This document shows, one piece after another, positions 1-7,840 of a stretch of 64,000 bases of DNA. Made by a program: the position numbers and the translations under genes. The DNA is from Bacteroides stercorirosoris (GTDB lineage Bacteria; Bacteroidota; Bacteroidia; Bacteroidales; Bacteroidaceae), in the NCBI RefSeq assembly GCF_900142015.1, contig NZ_FQZN01000002.1, forward strand, positions 1 through 64,000. The letters run 5' to 3'. Every line of letters begins with the position of its first letter. Positions within the stretch are counted from its first letter, which is position 1. Below the pieces are notes generated by a model. It did no database searches and was not told where the DNA came from. It worked only from the letters and a program-made list of their open reading frames with translations.

Positions 1-666
1 GAAACGGATATTGCCATCTTTTCTCTTCATGCTGTAAAGAACGTTACTACTGCGGAAGGAGGCGCCATCTGTCTGAATCTTCCTGCCCCCTTTGATAATG
101 CGGAACTTTATAAAGAACTCCGTATGATGAGCCTGAATTGTCAGACTAAAGATGCTTTTTCTAAATCCAAAGCCGGTGGCTGGCGTTACGACATAGTCGG
201 TTTGGGAATGAAAATAAATATGGCTGATGTAAATGCGGCTATAGGCTTGGCTCAGATACGGGAATATCCGGAACTGCTGAAAGAGCGTAAAAAAGTCTTC
301 AACACCTATTCGAAAGGATTTGCGGATTGTGACTGGGCTGTTCTGCCACCTTCTGTGGACGGAGAAAAAGAGAGCTCATACCACATCTATGCGTTGCGTA
401 TCAAAGGATTTACTGAAGAACAGCGTGATCATATGATTGATGAGATAGCCAAAAGCGAAGTTGCTGTGAATGTCCATTTTATCCCGATGCCGATGCTCTC
501 TTTCTTTAACTCATTAGGATATGATATAAAGGATTATCCTCAAGCCTATGAGAACTTTAAGGGAGAGATTTCCTTGCCTATTTATCCGCAGCTGGATGAA
601 GAACAATTATCCTTCATAATTAAGACTGTAAAGTCCGCATATGATAAAGTGACCGGTGATAAATGA
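1..666 (+). CDS. DegT/DnrJ/EryC1/StrS family aminotransferase, 3' part (5' end outside window)
   Basis: The reading frame is open from base 1, so the gene starts upstream of the window. The visible 221 residues begin just before the PLP-lysine region: SLHAVKNVTTAEGGAI at residues 8-23 of the fragment, with the probable Schiff-base lysine at residue 13 (bases 37-39). This is the signature of sugar aminotransferases that make amino-deoxy sugars on nucleotide carriers. The stop codon overlaps the start of the next gene, a sugar transferase, by three bases (ATGA arrangement), so the two are translationally coupled. The pair looks like the end of another surface polysaccharide or O-glycan locus. 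The exact sugar substrate cannot be read from the fragment. Confidence 0.9.
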   Translation, partial: ETDIAIFSLHAVKNVTTAEGGAICLNLPAPFDNAELYKELRMMSLNCQTKDAFSKSKAGGWRYDIVGLGMKINMADVNAAIGLAQIREYPELLKERKKVFNTYSKGFADCDWAVLPPSVDGEKESSYHIYALRIKGFTEEQRDHMIDEIAKSEVAVNVHFIPMPMLSFFNSLGYDIKDYPQAYENFKGEISLPIYPQLDEEQLSFIIKTVKSAYDKVTGDK

Positions 667-1253
667 TGATTCGCTTCTTTGATATCCTTTTCTCCTTTTT
701 AGGCATCCTGTTCCTGTCTCCTGTTTTCTTGCTTTTGTATGTTGCCATTCGTCTTGAGAGTAAAGGCGGTGGCTTTTATAAGCAATTGCGTGTCGGGCTT
801 AATGGCAAGGACTTTTATGTCTATAAGTTCCGTTCGATGCGTATTGGTTCGGATAAACAAGGCTTGATAACGGTAGGTGGGCGTGATCCTCGTATTACCC
901 GTATTGGCTATTTTATCCGTAAATACAAGTTGGATGAATTGCCTCAGTTGTTTAATGTCCTGAAAGGTGATATGAGTTTGGTCGGTCCCCGTCCGGAAGT
1001 TCGTAAGTATGTCGATTTATATACGGAAGAACAGAGAAAGGTTTTGTCCGTGCGTCCTGGAATAACCGATTATGCGTCCATTGAATATGTGGATGAAAAT
1101 ACGATATTAGGGCAAGCTGATGATGCGGATAAAGTGTATGTAGAGTTGATACTTCCGGACAAGATACGCTATAATATGAAGTATATTGAGCATCGGTCAG
1201 TGGCGGAATATTTCAAAATTATATTTTTGACGATATGGAACATTGTCCGTTGA
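663..1253 (+). CDS. Initiating sugar transferase (undecaprenyl-phosphate phosphoglycosyltransferase, PglC/WcaJ-like)
   Basis: A 196-residue protein of the bacterial sugar transferase family (monotopic phosphoglycosyltransferases). It has one N-terminal hydrophobic hairpin (about residues 5-30), then YKFRSM, RKYKLDELPQ and GDMSLVGPRPE, the family's core with its catalytic Asp-Glu pair. The family moves a sugar-1-phosphate from a UDP-sugar to undecaprenyl phosphate at the inner membrane, the first step of polysaccharide repeat synthesis. The size matches the short PglC-like class, without the extra membrane helices of WcaJ. It is coupled to the upstream aminotransferase. A second 196-residue member lies at 52734-53324; the two share motifs but differ widely elsewhere, so they are paralogues and not a recent duplication. 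Confidence 0.92.
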   Translation: MMIRFFDILFSFLGILFLSPVFLLLYVAIRLESKGGGFYKQLRVGLNGKDFYVYKFRSMRIGSDKQGLITVGGRDPRITRIGYFIRKYKLDELPQLFNVLKGDMSLVGPRPEVRKYVDLYTEEQRKVLSVRPGITDYASIEYVDENTILGQADDADKVYVELILPDKIRYNMKYIEHRSVAEYFKIIFLTIWNIVR

Positions 1254-1699
1254 TAAGACACTTCATTGTGATAATAAGATGGTTATTTGTTCCATATAAC
1301 ATCTGGAAGAAATAATATGTGTGTACCTTCATGAAAAAATAAGGACTTTAAAACTTACATTAAAGAGATTTTGGAATCTTTTTTATAAGTATAATTGATG
1401 TTATGATTAAAGTAAACAGGTTATATGTAAAAAATATGTGATATAAAAAACGATTGCACTTATTGTAGGGGAGTACAATTGATATAAGGTTCTTTACTAG
1501 ATATTTTGTGTTCTGTAGAAAAATGAAAGTACTTATATTTCTAATATTCACACAGTCAGAGCTTTATAACTTTTCTCCGAAAAACCTTTGTTTCCACCCT
1601 TTTTCCTTCTTTTATTAGAGATTAAATCTTCACCTTTGCAGCATCGTTGATCAGCGAAGTGAATTAAAAACAAAATTTAAATCTCTAAAAGAAAAAAGT
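1254..1699. other. AT-rich intergenic region after the first polysaccharide locus
   Basis: No convincing gene is present. A 63-codon minus-strand frame at 1360-1551 is made of AT-rich low-complexity codons and has no family resemblance. A weak hairpin (GATGGTTAT against ATAACATC, about 1278-1303) lies just after the sugar transferase. Its sequence context resembles the stronger terminator after the second sugar transferase at 53336. The right end holds a poor promoter match (CACCTTTG at 1631-1638) that could serve the HU-related gene. Confidence 0.5.
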
Positions 1700-2206
1700 A
1701 TGAGTGTAATTTTTAGAACGGTGGAAAGACCGTCAGACCCTCGGGTTGAGGATTCTCCCAAGAAGTATTTCCCACAGTTAATAACATTAGGACAAAGTGT
1801 AGACTTGGCATTTATTGCCCAAAAGATGCAGGACCGTTCTTCACTTTCTATCGGTGATATCCGGAGTACGATGCAGAACTTCGTGGAAAAGCTGAAAGAA
1901 CAATTGTTGGAGGGTAAAACGGTAAATATTGCAGGATTGGGCGTGTTTATGCTGTCTGCTAAATCTAAAGGGGAAGACAAAACTGAAGATGTGACTGCCA
2001 AAAGTGTGGAAAGTGTCCGTATCTGCTTCCAGGCCAATAGAGAGCTGAAGATAACCAAAACAGCTACCCGTGCCGGTGAGAAACTGGATTTGGTGAGTCT
2101 GGATGATTACCTGAAAGGATTATCGAATGTTCCTTCAGGGGGTGGCTCGGATAGTGGTTCGGGCAATACGCCCGGTGGTGGAGTAGACGAGAATCCGCTT
2201 GGATAA
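1700..2206 (+). CDS. HU-related DNA-binding protein (Bacteroidetes HU_rel type)
   Basis: A 168-residue protein. The first 125 or so residues follow the Bacteroidetes HU-like DNA-binding family: a basic start (MSVIFRTVERP), a histone-like helix with SIGDIRSTMQNFVEKLKE, and a beta arm around VNIAGLGVFMLSAKSKG. The last 25 or so residues are a glycine/serine-rich tail (SGGGSDSGSGNTPGGG) that is probably disordered. Members bind DNA without clear sequence preference. These genes are often found next to polysaccharide loci and are followed by a very short membrane peptide, exactly as here. Identification is firm at family level; the specific role is unknown. Confidence 0.88.
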   Translation: MSVIFRTVERPSDPRVEDSPKKYFPQLITLGQSVDLAFIAQKMQDRSSLSIGDIRSTMQNFVEKLKEQLLEGKTVNIAGLGVFMLSAKSKGEDKTEDVTAKSVESVRICFQANRELKITKTATRAGEKLDLVSLDDYLKGLSNVPSGGGSDSGSGNTPGGGVDENPLG

Positions 2207-2234
2207 ATTGATAATTAAAAATTAAGAGATCGCT

Positions 2235-2330
2235 ATGAAGAAAACGAGTTGGAATGTGATATTGAAAGTGATTATTGCCATAGCCAGCGCCGTAGCCGGT
2301 GTGATTGGCGGACAGGCAATGACTATTTAA
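2235..2330 (+). CDS. Smalltalk-type short membrane peptide (31 aa)
   Basis: A 31-codon frame starting ATGAAGAAAACGAGTTGG, 28 bases after the HU-related gene and just before a terminator. The peptide starts MKKTSWNVILKVIIAIASA and ends GGQAMTI: a short basic start, then one hydrophobic segment of about 18 residues with small amino acids. This matches the family annotated as 'smalltalk protein' in Bacteroides, known for its place behind HU-type genes. Its function is unknown. Co-transcription with the HU-related gene is inferred from the shared terminator. Confidence 0.75.
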   Translation: MKKTSWNVILKVIIAIASAVAGVIGGQAMTI

Positions 2331-2350
2331 GAATAAGTTTGATTTGATGT

Positions 2351-2391
2351 AAAGAGCTATTTCCGAAAAACCGGGAATAGCTCTTTTTTTT
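2351..2391 (+). terminator. Intrinsic terminator after HU-related/smalltalk unit
   Basis: An inverted repeat AAAGAGCTATTTCCG, loop AAAAA, then CCGGGAATAGCTCTTT, followed by a run of T. One G-T pair interrupts an otherwise perfect stem. It closes the HU-related transcription unit before dnaB. Confidence 0.85.
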
Positions 2392-2428
2392 GTTTGGTAG
2401 AATAGGGGTGTTTTTGATTAATAAGCAT

Positions 2429-2436
2429 TATCTTTG
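2429..2436 (+). promoter_or_regulatory. Candidate -7 box for dnaB
   Basis: TATCTTTG fits the Bacteroides -7 consensus TAnnTTTG, about 70 bases before the dnaB start. No good TTTG element sits at the expected 19-21 base spacing, so support comes only from the -7 box and its position between a terminator and a gene. Confidence 0.4.
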
Positions 2437-2505
2437 CCATCCCCTTTTTCTGAAAAGTATCAGTGGAGAGGGTATCGGTAATTTATAATTTGTAGCATTC
2501 AAGAG

Positions 2506-4065
2506 ATGGCAGAACAGAAAAGAACTCCCCGAAGTAATTCTAAAACAAAAGTGCAGCCGGTAACTGATTATGGACGTATTCAGCCACAAGCACCGGAGTT
2601 GGAAGAAGCTGTATTGGGAGCATTGATGATAGAGAAAGACGCTTATTCGTTGGTAAGTGAAATTCTACGTCCGGAGTCTTTTTATGAGCACCGGCACCAA
2701 TTGATTTATTCCGCTATCACCGACCTGGCCGTGAACCAGAAGCCGGTGGATATCCTGACTGTAAAAGAACAGCTTGCCAAACGCGGAGATTTGGAAGAAG
2801 TGGGTGGTCCGTTCTATATTACCCAGTTAAGTAGTAAGGTTGCTTCTTCGGCACACATTGAATATCATGCCCGTATCATCGCACAGAAGGCATTGGCCCG
2901 CGAACTGATTACATTTACCAGTAATGTGCAGAGTAAAGCCTTTGATGAAACTCTGGACGTAGATGACCTGATGCAGGAGGCTGAGGGAAGGTTGTTCGAG
3001 ATTTCCCAGCAGAACATGAAAAAGGATTATACTCAGATTAATCCTGTAATTGCCGAAGCCTATCAGTTGATTCAGACAGCTGCTGCCCGTACCGATGGTT
3101 TAAGTGGTCTGGAGAGTGGTTTTACCAAACTTGACAAGATGACTTCCGGTTGGCAAAAATCCGACCTTATCATTATAGCTGCACGTCCTGCCATGGGTAA
3201 AACGGCGTTCGTGCTTTCTATGGCGAAGAATATAGCTGTGAATTACCGGAATGCGGTGGCTGTGTTCTCGCTTGAAATGAGTAACGTACAGTTGGTGAAT
3301 CGTTTGATCTCCAATGCGTGCGAGATTCCGAGTGAGAAAATCAAGAGTGGACAGTTGGCGGATTATGAGTGGCAACAGTTGGATTATAAGTTACGTGACC
3401 TTTTGGATGCCCCATTGTATGTAGATGATACGCCTTCGTTATCAGTATTTGAACTTCGTACGAAGGCTCGTCGTCTGGTGCGCGAACATGGGGTGAAAAT
3501 CATTATTATCGACTACCTTCAGTTGATGAATGCGAGTGGTATGTCGTTCGGTAGCCGTCAGGAAGAGGTAAGTACCATTTCACGTTCGTTGAAGGGGTTG
3601 GCGAAAGAACTGAACATCCCGATTATAGCCCTATCGCAGTTGAACCGTGGTGTGGAAAATCGTGAGGGTGAAGAAGGTAAGCGTCCGCAGTTGAGTGACT
3701 TGCGTGAATCGGGAGCCATTGAGCAGGATGCCGATATGGTATGTTTCATTCACCGTCCTGAGTATTATAAGATTTATACTTCGCAAGATGGTACGGATTT
3801 ACGCGGTATGGCGGAAATTATTATCGCCAAGCATCGTAATGGTGCGGTAGGTGATGTAAGACTGCGTTTTATTGGTCAGTATACCCGTTTCCAGAATCCG
3901 GAGGATGATATGATGATTCCGCAGCCGGTAGATGGCGGTGGCGGACTAATAGGTTCAAAGATGAATGCTGCAAGTGATGGTAGTATACCGCCTCCGGTTG
4001 ACTTTGCCCCTCAAACGGACAATCCATTCGGAGGAGTGGGGACGGATGGACCGTTGCCGTTCTGA
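2506..4065 (+). CDS. dnaB: Replicative DNA helicase DnaB
   Basis: A 519-residue hexameric helicase that unwinds the parental strands at the replication fork. The N-terminal primase-interaction domain begins around PQAPELEEAVLGALMIEKDAY (residues 28-48) and extends to about residue 130. The RecA-like ATPase follows, with Walker A ARPAMGKT at residues 226-233, a Walker B-type IIIIDYLQLM, and the conserved SQLNRGVE and DLRESGAIEQDAD segments. Length is slightly above the usual 450-480 because of an N-terminal basic extension (KRTPRSNSKTK) and a glycine/proline-rich C-terminal tail. It stands alone between two terminators. Nothing unusual. Confidence 0.97.
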   Translation: MAEQKRTPRSNSKTKVQPVTDYGRIQPQAPELEEAVLGALMIEKDAYSLVSEILRPESFYEHRHQLIYSAITDLAVNQKPVDILTVKEQLAKRGDLEEVGGPFYITQLSSKVASSAHIEYHARIIAQKALARELITFTSNVQSKAFDETLDVDDLMQEAEGRLFEISQQNMKKDYTQINPVIAEAYQLIQTAAARTDGLSGLESGFTKLDKMTSGWQKSDLIIIAARPAMGKTAFVLSMAKNIAVNYRNAVAVFSLEMSNVQLVNRLISNACEIPSEKIKSGQLADYEWQQLDYKLRDLLDAPLYVDDTPSLSVFELRTKARRLVREHGVKIIIIDYLQLMNASGMSFGSRQEEVSTISRSLKGLAKELNIPIIALSQLNRGVENREGEEGKRPQLSDLRESGAIEQDADMVCFIHRPEYYKIYTSQDGTDLRGMAEIIIAKHRNGAVGDVRLRFIGQYTRFQNPEDDMMIPQPVDGGGGLIGSKMNAASDGSIPPPVDFAPQTDNPFGGVGTDGPLPF

Positions 4066-4099
4066 GTTCGGGATAATTTATGGAAGTATTTTAATAGGC

Positions 4100-4140
4100 A
4101 GCCGGAATTACTTTTTATCAAGTAGTTTCGGCTCTTTTTA
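4100..4140 (+). terminator. Intrinsic terminator after dnaB
   Basis: The imperfect stem AGCCGGAATTACT / AGTAGTTTCGGCT is followed by CTTTTTATTATTTT. It lies 35 bases after the dnaB stop codon and before the pheT promoter. Confidence 0.7.
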
Positions 4141-4184
4141 TTATTTTCTTATCAGATAATTCCCTGTCATCCAAAAAAACTTTG

Positions 4185-4192
4185 TAATTTTG
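4185..4192 (+). promoter_or_regulatory. Candidate -7 box for pheT
   Basis: TAATTTTG resembles TAnnTTTG and lies 36 bases before the pheT start codon, directly after the dnaB terminator. The -33 element is not clear. Confidence 0.45.
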
Positions 4193-4227
4193 CGGGTCAC
4201 TTTTGAAAACAATAAAAAAATAATGAT

Positions 4228-6690
4228 ATGAATATCTCTTATAATTGGTTGAAAGAGTATGTCGATTTCGATTTGACACCGGAAGAAGTTGCGGCTGCAC
4301 TGACTTCTATTGGCTTGGAAACAGGAAGTGTAGAAGAAGTACAGACGATTAAAGGCGGACTGGAAGGGCTCGTTATCGGTGAAGTGTTGACATGCATTCC
4401 TCATCCGAATTCAGACCACATGCACGTGACTACTGTGAATCTGGGACAGGGAGAACCTGTGCAGATTGTATGCGGTGCGCCGAATGTGGCTACCGGTCAG
4501 AAAGTGGTGGTTGCCACTTTGGGTGCTAAACTCTATGACGGGGATGAATGTTTTACGATTAAGAAGTCAAAACTCCGTGGCGTAGAGTCTAACGGAATGA
4601 TTTGTGCAGAAGACGAAATCGGTATCGGTACGGATCATGCAGGTATCATCGTATTGCCGGCAGATGCGGTTCCGGGTACTCTCGCCAAAGACTATTATAA
4701 CATCAAGAGCGACTATGTACTGGAAGTAGATATCACTCCGAATCGTGCCGATGCTTGTTCGCACTATGGTGTAGCCCGTGATTTGTATGCTTACCTGGTG
4801 CAGAATAATAAACCGACCTCCTTGAAAAAGCCATTGGTAGATGCTTTCGTTGTTGAAAACCATGATTTGGACATCAAGGTTACAGTGGAAAACAGTGAAG
4901 CGTGTCCTCGTTATGCCGGTGTGACGGTGAAAGGCGTGACGGTGAAGGAAAGTCCGGAATGGTTGCAGAACAAACTCCGTATTATCGGGCTGCGTCCTAT
5001 TAATAATGTGGTAGATATCACGAATTATATTGTTCATGCGTTCGGTCAACCGCTGCATTGCTTTGATGCGGATAAAATAAAAGGTGGCGAAGTTATTGTG
5101 AAAACCATGCCCGAAGGTACTCCGTTTGTTACGCTGGATGGTGTAGAACGTAAATTGTCTGATCGCGACCTGATGATTTGTGATCAGGAGAAACCTATGT
5201 GTATCGCCGGTGTATTCGGTGGCCTGGACTCCGGTTCTACGGAAACCACTAAGGACGTATTCCTGGAAAGTGCTTATTTCCATCCGACATGGGTGCGTAA
5301 AACCGCCCGCCGTCATGGATTGAATACGGATGCTTCTTTCCGTTTCGAAAGAGGTATTGACCCCAATATCACTATTTACTGTCTGAAACTGGCTGCTATG
5401 ATGGTGAAAGAACTGGCCGGTGGCACTATCTCTTCTGAGGTGAAGGATATATGTGCTGCTCCCGCCCAGGATTTCGTGGTAGAGCTGGCTTATGAAAAAG
5501 TAAATTCATTGGTAGGTAAAGTTATTCCGGTGGATACTATCAAGAGCATCGTCTCCAGTCTGGAAATGAAAATAACCAATGAGACGGCAGAAGGTTTGAC
5601 GTTGGCTGTACCGCCTTATCGCGTAGATGTGCAGCGCGATTGTGATGTCATTGAAGATATTCTCCGTATTTACGGATATAATAATGTTGAGATTCCGTCT
5701 ACGCTGAAGTCAAGCTTGACTACGAAGGGGGAACATGATAAGTCGAATAAACTGCAAAATCTCGTAGCTGAACAGTTGGTGGGTTGTGGTTTCAATGAGA
5801 TTCTGAATAACTCATTGACCCGTGCCGCTTATTACGACGGAATGGAAACCTATCCTTCCAAGAATCTGGTGATGCTGCTGAATCCGTTGAGCACGGATCT
5901 GAATGCCATGCGCCAGACCTTATTATTCGGTGGTTTGGAAAGTATCTCTCACAACGCCAACCGTAAGAATGCCGACTTGAAATTCTTCGAATTCGGAAAC
6001 TGCTACTATTTCAACGAAGAGAAGAAGAATCCGGAAAAGTCATTGGCTGCCTATACCGAGAATTATCATCTTGGTTTGTGGGTAACAGGTAAGAAAGTCT
6101 CCAACTCATGGGCGCATACCGATGAAGAAAGTTCTGTATATGAACTGAAAGCTTACGTAGAAAATATTTTCCTCCGTCTGGGGCTGAATATGAGAAATCT
6201 GGTGATAGGTAATCTGACGGATGACATCTATGCAACTGCCTTGTCTGTTCAGACGAAAGGCGGAAAGCGTCTTGCAACCTTCGGTATCGTAACGAAGAAG
6301 ATTCTGAAAGCTTTCGATATTGACAATGAAGTGTATTACGCTGACTTGAACTGGAAAGAGTTGATGAAAGCCATCCGTTCCGTGAAAATCAGTTATACGG
6401 AAATCTCCAAGTTCCCTGCTGTGAAACGCGACCTTGCCTTGTTGCTTGATAAAAAGGTGCAATTCGCAGAAATAGAGAAGATAGCTTACGATACAGAGAA
6501 AAAGTTGCTGAAAGAAGTGTCCCTCTTCGACGTTTACGAAGGCAAAAATCTGGAAGCAGGCAAGAAATCATATGCAGTGAGCTTCTTGTTGCAAGACGAG
6601 ACACAGACATTGAACGATAAGATGATTGATAAAATCATGTCGAAACTTGTGAAGAATCTGGAAGAAAAACTGGATGCAAAGCTGCGCTAA
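4228..6690 (+). CDS. pheT: Phenylalanyl-tRNA synthetase beta subunit
   Basis: An 820-residue protein that, with the alpha subunit PheS (not in this window), charges tRNA-Phe. It starts MNISYNWLKEYVDFDLTPEE, typical of the family. Visible parts are the EMAP-like tRNA-binding fold (about residues 40-150), the B3/B4 editing region (about 210-390, including RPINNVVDITNYI and GQPLHCFDADKI), the B5 domain (about 400-480), the catalytic-like core, and the C-terminal anticodon-binding ferredoxin-like domain (about 725-818, KFPAVKRDLALLLDKKVQF). Length is normal. pheS being elsewhere is common in Bacteroidetes. The next gene follows after 38 bases and probably shares the transcript. Confidence 0.97.
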   Translation: MNISYNWLKEYVDFDLTPEEVAAALTSIGLETGSVEEVQTIKGGLEGLVIGEVLTCIPHPNSDHMHVTTVNLGQGEPVQIVCGAPNVATGQKVVVATLGAKLYDGDECFTIKKSKLRGVESNGMICAEDEIGIGTDHAGIIVLPADAVPGTLAKDYYNIKSDYVLEVDITPNRADACSHYGVARDLYAYLVQNNKPTSLKKPLVDAFVVENHDLDIKVTVENSEACPRYAGVTVKGVTVKESPEWLQNKLRIIGLRPINNVVDITNYIVHAFGQPLHCFDADKIKGGEVIVKTMPEGTPFVTLDGVERKLSDRDLMICDQEKPMCIAGVFGGLDSGSTETTKDVFLESAYFHPTWVRKTARRHGLNTDASFRFERGIDPNITIYCLKLAAMMVKELAGGTISSEVKDICAAPAQDFVVELAYEKVNSLVGKVIPVDTIKSIVSSLEMKITNETAEGLTLAVPPYRVDVQRDCDVIEDILRIYGYNNVEIPSTLKSSLTTKGEHDKSNKLQNLVAEQLVGCGFNEILNNSLTRAAYYDGMETYPSKNLVMLLNPLSTDLNAMRQTLLFGGLESISHNANRKNADLKFFEFGNCYYFNEEKKNPEKSLAAYTENYHLGLWVTGKKVSNSWAHTDEESSVYELKAYVENIFLRLGLNMRNLVIGNLTDDIYATALSVQTKGGKRLATFGIVTKKILKAFDIDNEVYYADLNWKELMKAIRSVKISYTEISKFPAVKRDLALLLDKKVQFAEIEKIAYDTEKKLLKEVSLFDVYEGKNLEAGKKSYAVSFLLQDETQTLNDKMIDKIMSKLVKNLEEKLDAKLR

Positions 6691-6728
6691 TTAATAATTA
6701 AATAATTAATATTTAAAACATAAAACCA

Positions 6729-7466
6729 ATGGGAAGAGCGTTTGAATATAGAAAAGCTGCCAAATTGAAGAGATGGGGTCACATGGCGAAGACCTTTACA
6801 AGACTGGGTAAACAAATTGCTATTGCTGTAAAGGCTGGTGGCCCGGAACCGGAAAATAATCCGACGCTGCGTTCTGTTATCGCTACTTGTAAGCGTGAAA
6901 ACATGCCGAAAGATAACATCGACCGCGCTATCAAGAATGCAATGGGTAAGGACCAGAGTGATTACAAAGGAATGACATACGAAGGATACGGCCCTCACGG
7001 TATTGCCGTATTTGTAGATACTTTGACCGACAACACCACCCGTACTGTTGCTGATGTACGTTCCGTATTCAATAAGTTTGGTGGAAACTTGGGAACTATG
7101 GGTTCATTGGCTTTCCTGTTCGACCATAAGTGTATGTTTACTTTCAAGAAAAAAGACGGTGTGGACATGGAAGAACTTATCCTCGACTTGATTGACTACG
7201 ATGTAGATGATGAGTTCGAAGAGGATGAAGAAGAAGGTACAATCACTATTTATGGAGATCCGAAGAGCTATGCTGCTATTCAGAAGCATCTGGAAGAATA
7301 TGGCTTCGAAGATGTCGGTGGTGAATTTACCTATATCCCGAACGATACGAAAGAGGTTACTCCCGAGCAGCGTGAGACTCTCGATAAGATGATAGAACGC
7401 CTCGAAGAATTTGATGACGTACAAACGGTTTATACCAACATGAAGCCGGAGGAGAGTGAAGAGTAA
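6729..7466 (+). CDS. YebC/PmpR family DNA-binding regulatory protein (TACO1-like)
   Basis: A 245-residue protein beginning MGRAFEYRKAAKLKRWGHMA, the Bacteroidetes form of the YebC start. It continues with FTRLGKQIAIAVKAGGPEPENNPTL-type motifs, RENMPKDNIDRAIKNA, and YEGYGPHGIAVFVDTLTDN, then an acidic domain (residues about 150-165, DDEFEEDEEEG). YebC proteins act as transcriptional regulators in some species and as translation factors that relieve ribosome stalling in others. Its place after pheT suggests a translation-related role, which is inference. Its stop codon overlaps the next start by one base. Confidence 0.93.
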   Translation: MGRAFEYRKAAKLKRWGHMAKTFTRLGKQIAIAVKAGGPEPENNPTLRSVIATCKRENMPKDNIDRAIKNAMGKDQSDYKGMTYEGYGPHGIAVFVDTLTDNTTRTVADVRSVFNKFGGNLGTMGSLAFLFDHKCMFTFKKKDGVDMEELILDLIDYDVDDEFEEDEEEGTITIYGDPKSYAAIQKHLEEYGFEDVGGEFTYIPNDTKEVTPEQRETLDKMIERLEEFDDVQTVYTNMKPEESEE

Positions 7467-7711
7467 TGAAGTATACTTATAAAACTCAAGGTACGTGTAG
7501 TTCTCACATCGAATTGGAAATAGAAGATAATATAATAACAGATATTGCATTTTGGGGAGGTTGCAACGGTAACTTACAAGGCATTTCCCGATTAGTGAAA
7601 GGAATGCCTGTGGGGGATGTGCTTTCCCGTCTGGAAGGAATCCGTTGTGGAAGACGTTCCACCTCTTGTCCGGACCAGTTGTGTCGAGCACTGCATGAAA
7701 TGGGATTCTAA
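7466..7711 (+). CDS. TSCPD domain protein, TIGR03905 type
   Basis: An 81-residue protein with the hallmark motif TSCPD at residues 66-70. Other conserved residues are Cys11, the FWGGCNGNL segment (29-36) and GIRCGRRSTSC (59-68). The TSCPD domain also occurs at the C-terminus of some ribonucleotide reductases, where its cysteines probably bind metal; stand-alone copies have no assigned function. The start codon overlaps the stop of the YebC gene (TAATG), so it is translationally coupled to that gene. Confidence 0.85.
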   Translation: MKYTYKTQGTCSSHIELEIEDNIITDIAFWGGCNGNLQGISRLVKGMPVGDVLSRLEGIRCGRRSTSCPDQLCRALHEMGF

Positions 7712-7742
7712 CCCGCTCACCGTACTTTAAGGAAACATAGTC

Positions 7743-7778
7743 AGCCCTGGTATTTCAAAATGCCGGGGCTTCTTTTTT
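7743..7778 (+). terminator. Intrinsic terminator after pheT-yebC-TSCPD operon
   Basis: The stem AGCCCTGGTAT / ATGCCGGGGCT (G-U pairs tolerated) has a six-base loop and is followed by TCTTTTTT. It lies 31 bases after the TSCPD gene. Confidence 0.85.
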
Positions 7779-7840
7779 GAACTGAAAACATAGTTCGCTT
7801 GTTATTATTTCGTAATTTTACGCCATTAAAATATCGAACA

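Noticed and set aside
1360..1551. 63-codon minus-strand frame in the AT-rich gap
   Set aside because: The codons are AT-driven (Ile, Asn, Leu, Lys), there is no promoter or translation start, and no family resemblance.
4567..5316. 249-codon minus-strand open frame
   Set aside because: It lies fully inside pheT on the other strand; the product has no recognisable motifs and pheT is unambiguous.
7799..7840. TTG start that would lengthen the Nramp transporter by 14 residues
   Set aside because: The extension has no family counterpart, and the ATG at 7841 has a normal upstream region.
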